NCBI GenBank assembly: GCA_030522415.1
Contig: CM060107.1
Span: 23,812,571 to 23,876,570, forward strand
Reading direction: 5' to 3'
Length of the DNA stretch: 64,000 bases
DNA from: Channallabes apus
Lineage: Eukaryota > Chordata > Actinopteri > Siluriformes > Clariidae
Shown piece after piece: positions 10,380 through 18,853 of the stretch; position 1 is the first letter of the stretch; each line of letters starts with the position of its first letter. The position numbers and the translations under genes are program-made. The notes beneath the pieces are model-generated. The model searched no databases. It saw only the letters and a program-made list of their open reading frames with translations, and was not told the DNA's origin.

Positions 10380-11398
10380 GTCAAGCCGGCCTTTCAGCCG
10401 GCGTAATTGACACCATCCTAAGTGCTAGGGCTCCCTCCACTAGAAGGATTTATGCCTTCAAATGGAAGGTATTCGAGAGCTTGTGCATGGCTAAGCAGGT
10501 GGACCCAGTCCACTGCCAAATTGTTTCAGTGCTGGAATTCCTGCAAGAGAAATTGTCCTCGGGCTTGTGCCCTAGTACCCTCAGAACGTACGTGGCCGCT
10601 ATTTCAGCCTGCCACGTCCTGTCTGAAGGGGCTACTGTAGGAAATCACCCTTTAGTTGCCCGTTTCATTCGTGGAGCTAAACGGTTGAGGCCACCCACTA
10701 GAGTCACGGCTCCCTCTTGGGATTTATCTATCGTGCTCGAAGGTTTGATCGAGACTCCTTTTGAACCGCTAGAGTCAGCGCCCGACAGGCTTCTGACTCT
10801 CAAGATGGTTCTTCTTATGGCCATCACCTCTCTAAAGAGGATCGGAGACCTGCGTGCATTGTCAGTCTCCCCATCTTGCCTGGACTTTGCCCCTGGGCTA
10901 GTCAAGGCCATTCTGCATCCTCACCCGAACTATCTACCGAAAGTTCCTTTCTCTACCATGTACCCTGTCATCCTGGAAGCCTTCTGTCCTCCGCCCTTTG
11001 CGGATTCGGAGCAGGAGAAACTTCACCTACTGTGCCCAGTACGTGCTCTTCAGGCTTATGTCCACCGCACCAGCCAGTGGCGTAAGTCAGAGCAACTCTT
11101 TATATGTTATGGAGGCCGCAACCGGGGGGCGGCCGCCACCACACATACTCTGTCACACTGGGTGAGAGATGCTATTGCCCTCTCCTATGAGCCGCGTGGA
11201 CTCACTTCGCCCCTAGGAGTCAGGGCTCATTCAACCAGAGGGGTCGCCTCATCTATTGCTCTTGCAAGAGGTACTCCCCTGCAACAAGTGTGTGACGCAG
11301 CGGGCTGGTCCTCTCCGCACACATTTATAAGATTTTATAGTCTGGATGTCCATGCCACCCCAGGCTCACGAGTCCTCGGGTCAGCTTCCCGGACATGA
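10229..11398 (+). CDS. DIRS tyrosine recombinase
   Basis: This enzyme inserts the circular DNA copy of a DIRS element through an Arg-His-Arg-Tyr active site. The frame is open from 8,348 to 11,398, but only the last third looks like recombinase; ATG 10,229 is a reasonable start overlapping the RT frame by about 150 bases. The N-terminal SAM-like part is ARAPSTRRIYAFKWKVF...LRTYVAAISACH. Catalytic candidates are the Arg in LKRIGDLRAL (codon 10,838), His and Arg in AHSTRG (11,228 and 11,237) and Tyr in FIRFYSLD (11,336). All are present and no stop interrupts them. The stop precedes the terminal repeat complex. Confidence 0.85.
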   Translation: MVLRNNIAPRRLTLDDSSEEGSSISGAGDNISSPARALEPSRLAPERDQLSQAGLSAGVIDTILSARAPSTRRIYAFKWKVFESLCMAKQVDPVHCQIVSVLEFLQEKLSSGLCPSTLRTYVAAISACHVLSEGATVGNHPLVARFIRGAKRLRPPTRVTAPSWDLSIVLEGLIETPFEPLESAPDRLLTLKMVLLMAITSLKRIGDLRALSVSPSCLDFAPGLVKAILHPHPNYLPKVPFSTMYPVILEAFCPPPFADSEQEKLHLLCPVRALQAYVHRTSQWRKSEQLFICYGGRNRGAAATTHTLSHWVRDAIALSYEPRGLTSPLGVRAHSTRGVASSIALARGTPLQQVCDAAGWSSPHTFIRFYSLDVHATPGSRVLGSASRT

Positions 11399-11484
11399 AT
11401 CTGAGACCTGCTCGGCCTTGTGCGCACACGCTACACAACCTTGGGGTCCAGACACCTGTAGTGCGGCGGCGTTGGTATTCTCGT

Positions 11485-11860
11485 TCCCATAAGCGTTCTA
11501 ACGCAGCATTGAGTGAAGCCTCGAAAAGGGAACGTCTCGGGTTACTTTGCAGTAACCCTGTTCCCTGAGAGGCGGGAACGAGATGCTGCGTCCGAACGCC
11601 GCACTACCATGTGACCGGACGTCCATTCAGACAAATAATCTGAGGTTTTGTTGCCGGCTTTCCGGTATTTATAACCTCCACCTGATCTAATCAGATGACG
11701 TCACCTGACCGAGGTTATATGTAGCCAGATAATGGCGTTTTTCCACACATGCTTCATGGCCGGCAATGCGACAAGATAGTTCCCATAAGCGTTCTAACGC
11801 AGCATCTCGTTCCCGCCTCTCAGGGAACAGGGTTACTGCAAAGTAACCGAGACGTTTTCT
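11485..11860. repeat. DIRS terminal inverted repeat / internal complementary region
   Basis: A block at about 11,530-11,595 (AACGTCTCGG, TTACTTTGCAGTAACC, GAGAGGCGGGAACGAGATGCTGCGT) recurs inverted at about 11,783-11,860. A short piece GTTCCCATAAGCGTTCTAACGCAGCA is also direct-repeated at 11,488 and 11,781. This mix of inverted and direct pieces is the replication signature of DIRS termini, which template a circular intermediate. Confidence 0.75.
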
Positions 11861-11861
11861 T

Positions 11862-12117
11862 CCAGGCTACTGATCTCCAAATCATTGAGCATGTAGCTTT
11901 CTACTAGTTTTGTGGAGTTCATGGTGCTTAGCCGTATCTTAACTCTTCTGCCTTGTACATTTAATTGCCTTGCTAATGACTCTGTACAGAATGTGGCGGA
12001 ACTGCCTTGGTCTATAAATGCATACACTTCTGCGATTTTGTCACCTTTCTTGGACTTAATTTTTACAGATGTCGCCCTTAAAACCCTGCGTGTTTTCCCG
12101 CGGGATGCCGCAATTTA
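11862..12117 (-). pseudogene. BEL/Pao aspartic protease fragment
   Basis: The minus frame reads RVLRATSVKIKSKKGD then VYAFIDQGSSATFCTE, the Pao-type protease active-site region (D-Q/S-G-S). It continues through LARQLNVQGRRVKIRLSTM to about 11,862, where the DIRS terminus begins. An in-frame stop lies at about 12,115-12,117, so gag is cut off upstream. It belongs to the same BEL copy as 5,122-7,066. Confidence 0.75.
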
Positions 12118-14470
12118 GCGTGCGGCATGCCGCGACTTGCCGGAGGCAACATTCGGGAATTTTAAATAAATGTGTTGCGCTTCACTGAATATCCGCCAGA
12201 TGGCGCATGGAAGGACTTCATCTAAAAGCCGGACCAAGTACAACAATGAATGTAAGGACGCGGATGAACAGTGCTGAAGCGAACATGAATTTTATTTTGT
12301 TTTATAATAGATCTTTCATGATGAATGAGTGTATATGTGCTTCACATTATCAAACACAGGCAAAGGAGACAGAAATTATTGAGGGATCCACTGAAAAAAG
12401 TAAACCTAGTTTAATGTGTTTTTTTTTCTCATTCCATTAGTAAAAAAAATAATTTGCTCTTTTTAACTGAAGTGTCTAATTTATGCTTATGGGTGAATCT
12501 TTTTTTTTTTTTTTTTTTTAGTATAATGCTGTTTACAGCAGGAAACCAAAGTGAAATATTTCATTTTGATCAAGGTACTCTTATTAGGTTGAGTGTGATT
12601 TGCGCATGCGCAGTCTTTAGACCATAGTTTTGCCGGTATAATTTTATTTCTGCCTCAAACCGGAGCATGACGTTGAAACAAGTAAGGAAGGATATCAGAA
12701 CCTGTATTTCAGTTACTGTTAGTTAAAGCCCCTGATTAAACTTAAATCTAATCCATTCACAAAGGACATTTCTGCTTCAAACCGTGTCTCATGACCTCAT
12801 GACGCAGCATTTTCACGGACTGAATCACCTGCGGGTGGAGATTCTCAAAGAAAACTCCTTTAAACCAGGTAAGAAAGCAAACTCATGTCATTTCTATGTT
12901 AAATGTATCTCTTCTATGAGCAAATTTATGATTTATGTCAGGAACAACTACTTTGTAGATTGAGTTTTGTGTCCGTGTTTGCTACTGTAGCTAAAACCAC
13001 CTATATTACCTGCATTAGCATTAGCTAACTAACGTGGTGATTTTCAAAAACACCGGAGTTTATACAGTAAGTCAGCGGCGCCGAAGAAAATAATTATATT
13101 TAAGTACCGTTGGTTAACGATGTAAAAATTAATAGGAAAGTGACGTAAACATAGAACAAGCTAATTTGGAGTGAGTGCTGTTTGTAGTGTACTGCTTTCT
13201 ATACTTTATACACACTGTAATTAAGATTTGCTAACATAAGAACTTGAGCCAGTCCAATTTTTGTTTTTACCTTTTTTTTTTTTTTTTTAAAGATCAGTAA
13301 TGAGTTTCTGAGAATTATATCTGCTCCACTTCAAGCAAGATTACTGGTTTCCTTGGACAAGCAACACTACAAACTAATTGAGATCATCAGAAACTAGGGA
13401 GGAACCCGTCAGAGAGAAGACCAGAGATATAATCTTCATCTTCAAGTTCTTGATCTGGTATGTACTCGCTCAAAAGCAGAAATTAGCTTCGTGTCAAATG
13501 TAATCTTGTGAATGGAAGCCACAGGACCTGAGCAAGGCATCCACAACAAGTTGGCTGTGATGCACTAAATTAAAACATAACTAGCAGAATAAAACTTTAG
13601 TTTAACTTGTTCACAGGTTAGTGTATGCTGTCTGAATACAGGTTTCAATGTCTGCCATGTTCATTTTTTCACGCTTTACAAGCCTAACATAACCAACAAT
13701 ACTATGTTTGTTTTTATGACCCTAGAGCCTGGAGGTGATTACCTCCTGAAATTAATACTTAAAATGATAAACTTTATCATTAATACATAGTGTGTATATG
13801 TATGTCAGTTATTTTGGCGTATTCATTGAGCTAATTACATTTATCATGCTGCACCATAATCCTAGGTGATTTTTTCACTCATAGGGAGCATTAAGTGATT
13901 TTACATGCATACATCAGACACTGTTTTGCCAAATAGAGCAATTGTCCTTTCTTTTATTAGGTTGTTCAGAAAGATGAAGCTCAGGCAGAACTTGTGAGGT
14001 GCACAATGGCCCTGTTTGTCCTCAGGTAGGAAGAGGACTGTCTTCAGCCTCCACAGGAAATCGGGATTGTGACTTTTTGAATTTCCATCAGTCGCACATG
14101 AATGTTCCATGTTTTACCTCTGCTGATTTTGTTTCAAGAACATTTTCTAATTTTCTTTTCAGTCCAATTAATAAATGTGTGTTGCAAAGTTGAGTGTTAC
14201 TATTTGTAATTTTATGGAGTAATGCTAACATTTTGGATGAAAATATGTTCATTACACAATAAATGTTTATATAAAGAAATGTGCTTTGAGTGTAAATCAA
14301 TATGTAATTAAGTTTTTTATGCTTATTTTTATGCTTATGCTTTTTTATATTTAAATTATGAATGCCTTAAATCTTAGAGTAAAAGGTTTATTTACATTAC
14401 GTCACTTCCCAAATATTAGGTGTGACAGATTACTTCAATTGTTTTAAGTTTAGCCAGTGCTATTTTTTTT
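12118..14470. other. non-coding, hAT-related exon-like blocks
   Basis: No protein gene is supported. A block near 12,350-12,385 (AGGCAAAGGAGACAGAAATT) also occurs at 55,255 inside a TSD-bounded hAT element, so at least part is a longer, older hAT copy. Three blocks have splice-like edges: a donor near 12,868, an acceptor/donor pair around 13,292 and 13,458, and a pair around 13,959 and 14,025. An AATAAA lies at 14,168. They could be the untranslated exons of a transcript. Confidence 0.4.
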
Positions 14471-14791
14471 TCAGTAGGGTCAATCAGATGTACAGTGTGG
14501 GTAAGTGTGGTGCTTTTATTGAAGGGATAATGACTGATAATTATTATTATTTTTTTTTTCGGGTGAACAATTTCTTTAATGTTTTCTGAGTTGGGGCTGT
14601 TCAGTAGAAAGTAATAGGCTCACCAATTTACAGTATGATCTTTCAATTTAACAAGTGTAATGTAAACAAGTTAGTTATTATGAGTATGGAAAACATCTTT
14701 TCCTGCATTGTTTTTTTCTGCTTCAGGAGTCAGTCTGTTCTGAGACAGTGAGAGTAGAGGAAGGGCCAGGTACGGTTCAGGACCAGGGAGG
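14471..14791 (+). repeat. hAT element fragment, left of LTR insertion
   Basis: Nearly identical to 55,290-55,600, which lies inside the TSD-bounded hAT element. It ends with GGAGG (14,787-14,791), the left target duplication of the LTR element, and resumes at 18,687. Confidence 0.8.
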
Positions 14792-15476
14792 TGTCACGGT
14801 CGAACACCAGAGGGCGCCAAACTCCAAGACTCCATTTTGTTTTCTGTTCGGTTGCAGTTTGGTTTCGAACTCCGTTTCCCAGAGTGCACCTCGGTCAGGT
14901 AATGGGAGCACACCTGATCGAGGTTAGCAGACAAATCAGTGCAAGGATAAATAGACTTTTGTTTCCTTTGTTCTGGGTCGGGCATCTGTTTCGCTACGGT
15001 TGTGTTAAGTGGGTGTTTCTGTTCCTTGTTCGTGGTCTAGGTGTCATGCCATTTCCCCTTGCTCTTAGTTTATGTTATTCTGTGTCTTAGTTCTGTGTCT
15101 AGTCTAGCTCTTTGTTTAGTCAATTCCTTGTTTGTTAACTCTTTGTTTAGTTCACTCAGTGTTTCGTTTACCTCTGTGTTTGCTTTAGCCCTGTGTCTTG
15201 TTTAGCTCTATGTTTAGTCTACTCTGTGTGTTAGGTTAGCTCTGTGTGTTAGGTTAGCTCTGTGTGTTAGGTTAGCTCTGTCGGTTAGGTTAGCTCTGTC
15301 GGTTAGGTTAGCTCTGTCGGTTAGGTTAGCTCCATGTCTAGTTTAGCTCCATGTTTAGTTTATACTATGTTCCTGTTTGTACAATTCACATTCTGTTCCT
15401 CTATTAAAAACCCTTTTGCACTCTATCACCTCCGCCTCCATGTCTTCTCCAAACCCCACACGAGCACCCCGTTACA
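14792..15476 (+). repeat. 5' LTR (685 bp)
   Basis: TGTCACGG...GTTACA. Shares CCTCGGTCAGG and TTCTGGGTCGGGCAT-type blocks with the solo LTR at 50,493-51,481. Contains about six 18-bp units (GTTAGCTCTGTGTGTTAG type) at 15,228-15,330, more than its partner. Confidence 0.9.
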
Positions 15477-15525
15477 GAATGCCCGACCTAAAAAGTAGTA
15501 TAGCGGAGGGGCCTCCCCTGGATTT

Positions 15526-18156
15526 GTGGGGGGGGCTATGTTCGTGACGCCGAGGCAAGTAGGCTTCCAGGACAGCAGGCTTGCCATCCGGCGGAACAAG
15601 CTGGAGCAAGATGGCGAACGAGCAACGCAGCCAGATTGGAGAGGGTCGCGGCTGGCAATACGACGCGTGCCTCCAAGGACACAGGACGACGGAACCCGGG
15701 GTAGGGAAAAACCCCAGTCGGAGTGTCGACAGACGGGGCACAGCGTGGAGCTCCAGCAACAGAGGCGAGTACTCCAACAGCTGGCTGGGGAACTCCTCCA
15801 GCAGGTCAATGCGTGCAGGGCGGACAACGATCTGGAACGCATGCAAACCCTGCTGGAGTTGGGGGCACGACTCCAGGATCAGCTCGTTCAGCTGGATCGA
15901 AAGTGCCCAGCCGTTCCAGAGAGCCCCGCGATGGGCCCAGCCGATCTCCCAGAGAGCCCAGTGGAGGGCTCCGATCTCCCAGTCTGCCCAGTGGAGGGCT
16001 CCGATCTCCCAGTCTGCCCAGTGGAGGGCTCCGATCTCCCAGTCTGCCCAGTGGAGGGCTCCGATCTCCCAGTCTGCCCAGTGGAGGGCTCCGATCTCCC
16101 AGTCTGCCCAGTGGAGGGCTCCGATCTCCCAGTCTGCCCAGTGGAGGGCTCCGATCTCCCAGTCTGCCCAGTGGAGGGCTCCGATCTCCCAGTCTGCCCA
16201 GTGGAGGGCTCCGATCTCCCAGTCTGCCCAGTGGAGGGCTCCGATCTCCCAGAGAGCCCAGTTGAAGGCTCCGATCTCCCAGTCTGCCCAGTGGAGGGCT
16301 CTGATCTCCCAGAGAGCCCAGTTGAAGGCTCAGATCTCCCAGCGAGCCCAGTGGAGGGCTCCGATCTCCCAGTCAGCCCAGTTGAAGGCTCCGATCTTCC
16401 AGAGAGCCCAGTGGAGGGCTCCGATCTCCCAGAGAGCCCAGTGGAGGGCTCCGATCTCCCAGAGAGCCCAGTGGGGGGCTCCGATCTCCCAGAGAGCCCA
16501 GTGGAGGGCTCCGATCTCCCAGTCTGCCCAGTGGAGGGCTCCGATCTCCCAGTCAGCCCAGTGGAGGGCTCCGATCTCCCAGTCAGCCCAGTGGAAGGCT
16601 CCGATCTCCCAGAGAGCCCAGTGGAGGGCTCCGATCTCCCAGAGAGCCCAGTGGAGGGCTCCGATCTCCCAGAGAGCCCAGTGGAGGGCTCCGATCTCCC
16701 AGAGAGCCCAGTGGAGGGCTCCGATCTCCCAGTCTGCCCAGTGGAGGGCTCCGATCTCCCAGTCTGCCCAGTGGAGGGCTCCGATCTCCCAGTCAGCCCA
16801 GTGGAGGGCTCCGATCTCCCAGTCTGCCCAGTGGAGGGCTCCGATCTCCCAGTCTGCCCAGTGGAGGGCTCCGATCTCCCAGTCAGCCCAGTGGAAGGCT
16901 CCGATCTCCCAGAGAGCCCAGTTGAAGGCTCCGATCTCCCAGAGAGCCCAGTTGAAGGCTCCGATCTCCCAGACAGCCCAGTGGAGGGCTCAGACAGCCC
17001 CAAAGGGCATGAGCCAGCTCAGCGACAGCCCTGCCTCGTCAATGACTTTGTGCCTCAACCGCTGTTTGGCGTCGTCGACGACACCGAACTACCGCCGCCG
17101 CCTCCGCCATGCCTCGACGACGAGCTGCCTATGTCCGCCTTCGAGGACTTCGAGCTGCCTCCTCCACCATGGCCATGCCTCGGCAACGAAGTCGAGCCGT
17201 CGGCCAGATTCGGCGGTGATCCAGCTCCGTCTCTGCCCTACGAGCCAGCTCCGTCTCTGCCCTGCGAGCCAGCTCCGTCTCTGCCCTGCGAGCCAGCTCC
17301 GTCTCTGCCCTGCGAGCCAGCTCCGTCTCAGCCCTGCGAGCCAGCTCCGTCTCAGCCCTGCGAGCCAGCTCCGTCTCAGCCCTGCGAGCCAGCGCCGTCT
17401 CTGCCCTGCGATCCAGCGCCGTCTCTGCCCTGCGATCTAGAGCCAATGCTCCTCGCTCCGCCGCCCGGCTTCGCCGACGACCCAGCGCCAGTGCTCCTCG
17501 CTCCGCCGCCCGGCTTCGCCGACGACCCAGCGCCAGTGCTCCTCGCCCCGCCGCCCGGCTTCGCCGACGACACAGCGCCAGTGCTCCTCGCCCCGCCGCC
17601 CGGCTTCGCCGACGACCCAGCGCCAGTGCTCCTCGCCCCGCCGCCCGGCTTCGCCGACGACCCAGCGCCAGTGCTCCTCGCCCCGCCGCCCGGCTTCGCC
17701 GACGACCCAGTGCTCCTCGCCCCGCCGCCCGGCTTCGCCGACGACCCAGTGCTCCTCGCCCCGCCGCCCGGCTTCGCCGACGGACCAGCGCCAGTGCTCC
17801 TCGCTCCACCGCCCGGCTTCGCCGACGACCCCGCTCCAGTGCTCCTCGCTCCGCCGACAGGACTCGGCGACGACCCAGCTCCTGTGCCCACCCTGCCACC
17901 CTGCCCAGGGAACCTGTGCTGCAGCCTCTCGGTTGGGAGGACCGACATTGGACCTTGGGGGGGGTGCCCTGGACCACCATTTTGGGCGCTTCGGAGTAGC
18001 GCCCTTTGGAGGGGGGGTAATGTCACGGTCGAACACCAGAGGGCGCCAAACTCCAAGACTCCATTTTGTTTTCTGTTCGGTTGCAGTTTGGTTTTGAACT
18101 CCGTTTCCCAGAGTGGACCTCGGTCAGGTAATGGGAGCACACCTGATCGAGGTTAG
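15526..18156 (+). CDS. repeat-rich proline-rich protein of LTR element
   Basis: A single 876-codon frame without stop fills the interior. Order: a basic N-terminus (1-75); a likely coiled coil rich in Gln/Leu (about 76-125, VELQQQRRVLQQLAGELLQQ ... LLELGARLQDQLVQLDRK); about 35 copies of a 10-residue unit of the form DLP-x-x-P-VEGS (about 140-487); an acidic/proline linker; about nine EPAPSLPC octamers; about nine 15-residue LLAPPPGFADDPAPV units; and a C-terminus running through the polypurine tract into the 3' LTR. There is no zinc knuckle or enzyme motif. It may be a degenerate Gag or a captured sequence; I do not recognise it. The first ATG of the frame is at 15,526 or 15,538. Confidence 0.6.
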   Translation: MGGAMFVTPRQVGFQDSRLAIRRNKLEQDGERATQPDWRGSRLAIRRVPPRTQDDGTRGREKPQSECRQTGHSVELQQQRRVLQQLAGELLQQVNACRADNDLERMQTLLELGARLQDQLVQLDRKCPAVPESPAMGPADLPESPVEGSDLPVCPVEGSDLPVCPVEGSDLPVCPVEGSDLPVCPVEGSDLPVCPVEGSDLPVCPVEGSDLPVCPVEGSDLPVCPVEGSDLPVCPVEGSDLPESPVEGSDLPVCPVEGSDLPESPVEGSDLPASPVEGSDLPVSPVEGSDLPESPVEGSDLPESPVEGSDLPESPVGGSDLPESPVEGSDLPVCPVEGSDLPVSPVEGSDLPVSPVEGSDLPESPVEGSDLPESPVEGSDLPESPVEGSDLPESPVEGSDLPVCPVEGSDLPVCPVEGSDLPVSPVEGSDLPVCPVEGSDLPVCPVEGSDLPVSPVEGSDLPESPVEGSDLPESPVEGSDLPDSPVEGSDSPKGHEPAQRQPCLVNDFVPQPLFGVVDDTELPPPPPPCLDDELPMSAFEDFELPPPPWPCLGNEVEPSARFGGDPAPSLPYEPAPSLPCEPAPSLPCEPAPSLPCEPAPSQPCEPAPSQPCEPAPSQPCEPAPSLPCDPAPSLPCDLEPMLLAPPPGFADDPAPVLLAPPPGFADDPAPVLLAPPPGFADDTAPVLLAPPPGFADDPAPVLLAPPPGFADDPAPVLLAPPPGFADDPVLLAPPPGFADDPVLLAPPPGFADGPAPVLLAPPPGFADDPAPVLLAPPTGLGDDPAPVPTLPPCPGNLCCSLSVGRTDIGPWGGCPGPPFWALRSSALWRGGNVTVEHQRAPNSKTPFCFLFGCSLVLNSVSQSGPRSGNGSTPDRG
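15949..16990 (+). repeat. 30-bp tandem array, about 35 copies
   Basis: The unit is GTGGAGGGCT CCGATCTCCC plus a variable 10-mer (AGTCTGCCCA, AGAGAGCCCA or AGTCAGCCCA). From 15,961 to 16,980 there are 34 units with no length change. The first nine units in register are identical (VCP type), suggesting recent expansion at the 5' side. Because 30 is a multiple of 3, all frames show periodic peptides and several, including one antisense frame of 371 codons, stay open. Confidence 0.95.
17213..17437 (+). repeat. 24-bp tandem array (EPAPSLPC)
   Basis: About nine units of GAGCCAGCTCCGTCTCTGCC(CTGC), in frame with the ORF; later units change CTG to CAG or GAG to GAT. Confidence 0.9.
17438..17880 (+). 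repeat. 45-bp tandem array (LLAPPPGFADDPAPV)
   Basis: About nine GC-rich units; two central units lack the GCGCCA hexamer, an in-frame loss of two residues (17,700-17,770). Confidence 0.9.
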
Positions 18157-18686
18157 CAGACAAATCAGTGCAAGGATAAATAGACTTTTGTTTCCTTTGT
18201 TCTGGGTCGGGCATCTGTTTCGCTACGGTTGTGTTAAGTGGGTGTTTCTGTTCCTTGTTCGTGGTCTAGGTGTCATGCCATTTCCCCTTGCTCTTAGTTT
18301 ATGTTATTCTGTGTCTTAGTTCTGTGTCTAGTCTAGCTCTTTGTTTAGTCAATTCCTTGTTTGTTAACTCTTTGTTTAGTTCACTCAGTGTTTCGTTTAC
18401 CTCTGTGTTTGCTTTAGCCCTGTGTCTTGTTTAGCTCTATGTTTAGTCTACTTTGTGTGTTAGGTTAGCTCTGTGTGTTAGGTTAGCTCTGTCTGTTAGG
18501 TTAGCTCCATGTTTAGTTTAGCTCAATGTTTGGTTTAGTCCGGGTGTTTCAGTTCAGCTCTGTGTTTAGTTTAGTTTGAGTCCTGTTTGTACAATTCACA
18601 TTCTGTTCCTCTATTAAAAACCCTTTTGCACTCTATCACCTCCGCCTCCATGTCTTCTCCAAACCCCACACGAGCACCCCGTTACA
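18021..18686 (+). repeat. 3' LTR (666 bp)
   Basis: Near-identical to 14,792-15,476 at its ends, with fewer 18-bp internal units. Followed by the GGAGG duplication at 18,687-18,691. Confidence 0.9.
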
Positions 18687-18853
18687 GGAGGGAGCCGGAG
18701 ACAGCAGAACAAAGAGATGATATTGCCAGCACCAGCACAGGGAGCACAGTTTTTAGTTTAGATCTCATGTTTACATTTTATTGTATGTTGATGGCTTGAC
18801 TGTAAACAACAAACAATGCAATAAATGTATAAAAAATATATATATTTATTGTC
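18687..18853 (+). repeat. hAT element fragment, right of LTR insertion
   Basis: Continues the block ending at 14,791: GGAGGGAGCCGGAGACAGCA onward, matching 55,592-55,740. It ends at a TTTATTGTC junction with repeat block R. Confidence 0.75.

Larger units (their letters stand above)
7067..11860 (+). mobile_element. DIRS tyrosine-recombinase retrotransposon
   Basis: Gag, RT/RNase H/methylase-like and tyrosine recombinase genes follow in order on the plus strand, then a complex of inverted and direct repeats (11,485-11,860), which is the standard plan of vertebrate DIRS elements. They integrate by a tyrosine recombinase and make no target duplication, and none is seen. The expected left terminal inverted repeat is not visible at about 7,067, so this copy may be 5'-truncated. 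It sits inside a BEL/Pao element. Confidence 0.85.
4309..12117 (-). mobile_element. BEL/Pao LTR retrotransposon, split and incomplete
   Basis: On the minus strand the parts run protease (12,117-11,862), a break holding a DIRS element, then RNase H, integrase and a 3' LTR ending at 4,309. The polymerase domain of the reverse transcriptase, expected between protease and RNase H, is absent on both sides of the DIRS insert. Gag and an adjoining 5' LTR are also missing. The left flank AGCAC (4,304-4,308) is repeated beside an LTR fragment at 27,157-27,161, suggesting the 5' end was moved away by later insertions. Confidence 0.75.
14792..18686 (+). mobile_element. non-autonomous LTR retrotransposon with repeat-protein ORF
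   Basis: Two LTRs (TGTCACGG...CCGTTACA) flank a 2.5-kb interior holding one ORF. The element is bounded by a perfect 5-bp duplication GGAGG (14,787-14,791 and 18,687-18,691). The empty target is visible at about 55,590, where the same hAT sequence is uninterrupted. A polypurine tract GGAGGGGGGGTAA abuts the 3' LTR at 18,020. No protease, RT, RNase H or integrase motif is present, so it must be mobilised in trans, probably by a Ty3/gypsy relative. LTR termini and G-rich polypurine tract resemble the gypsy element at 43,892-49,349. Confidence 0.85.

Noticed and set aside
15949..16990. Regular 30-bp repeats as a CRISPR-like array
   Set aside because: Units are contiguous without spacers, lie in a coding frame, and the genome is vertebrate.
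15888..17003. 371-codon minus-strand ORF over the 30-bp array, and the other long antisense ORFs at 17,129-18,140
   Set aside because: They are open only because the repeat periods (30, 24, 45) are multiples of three; no independent coding signal.
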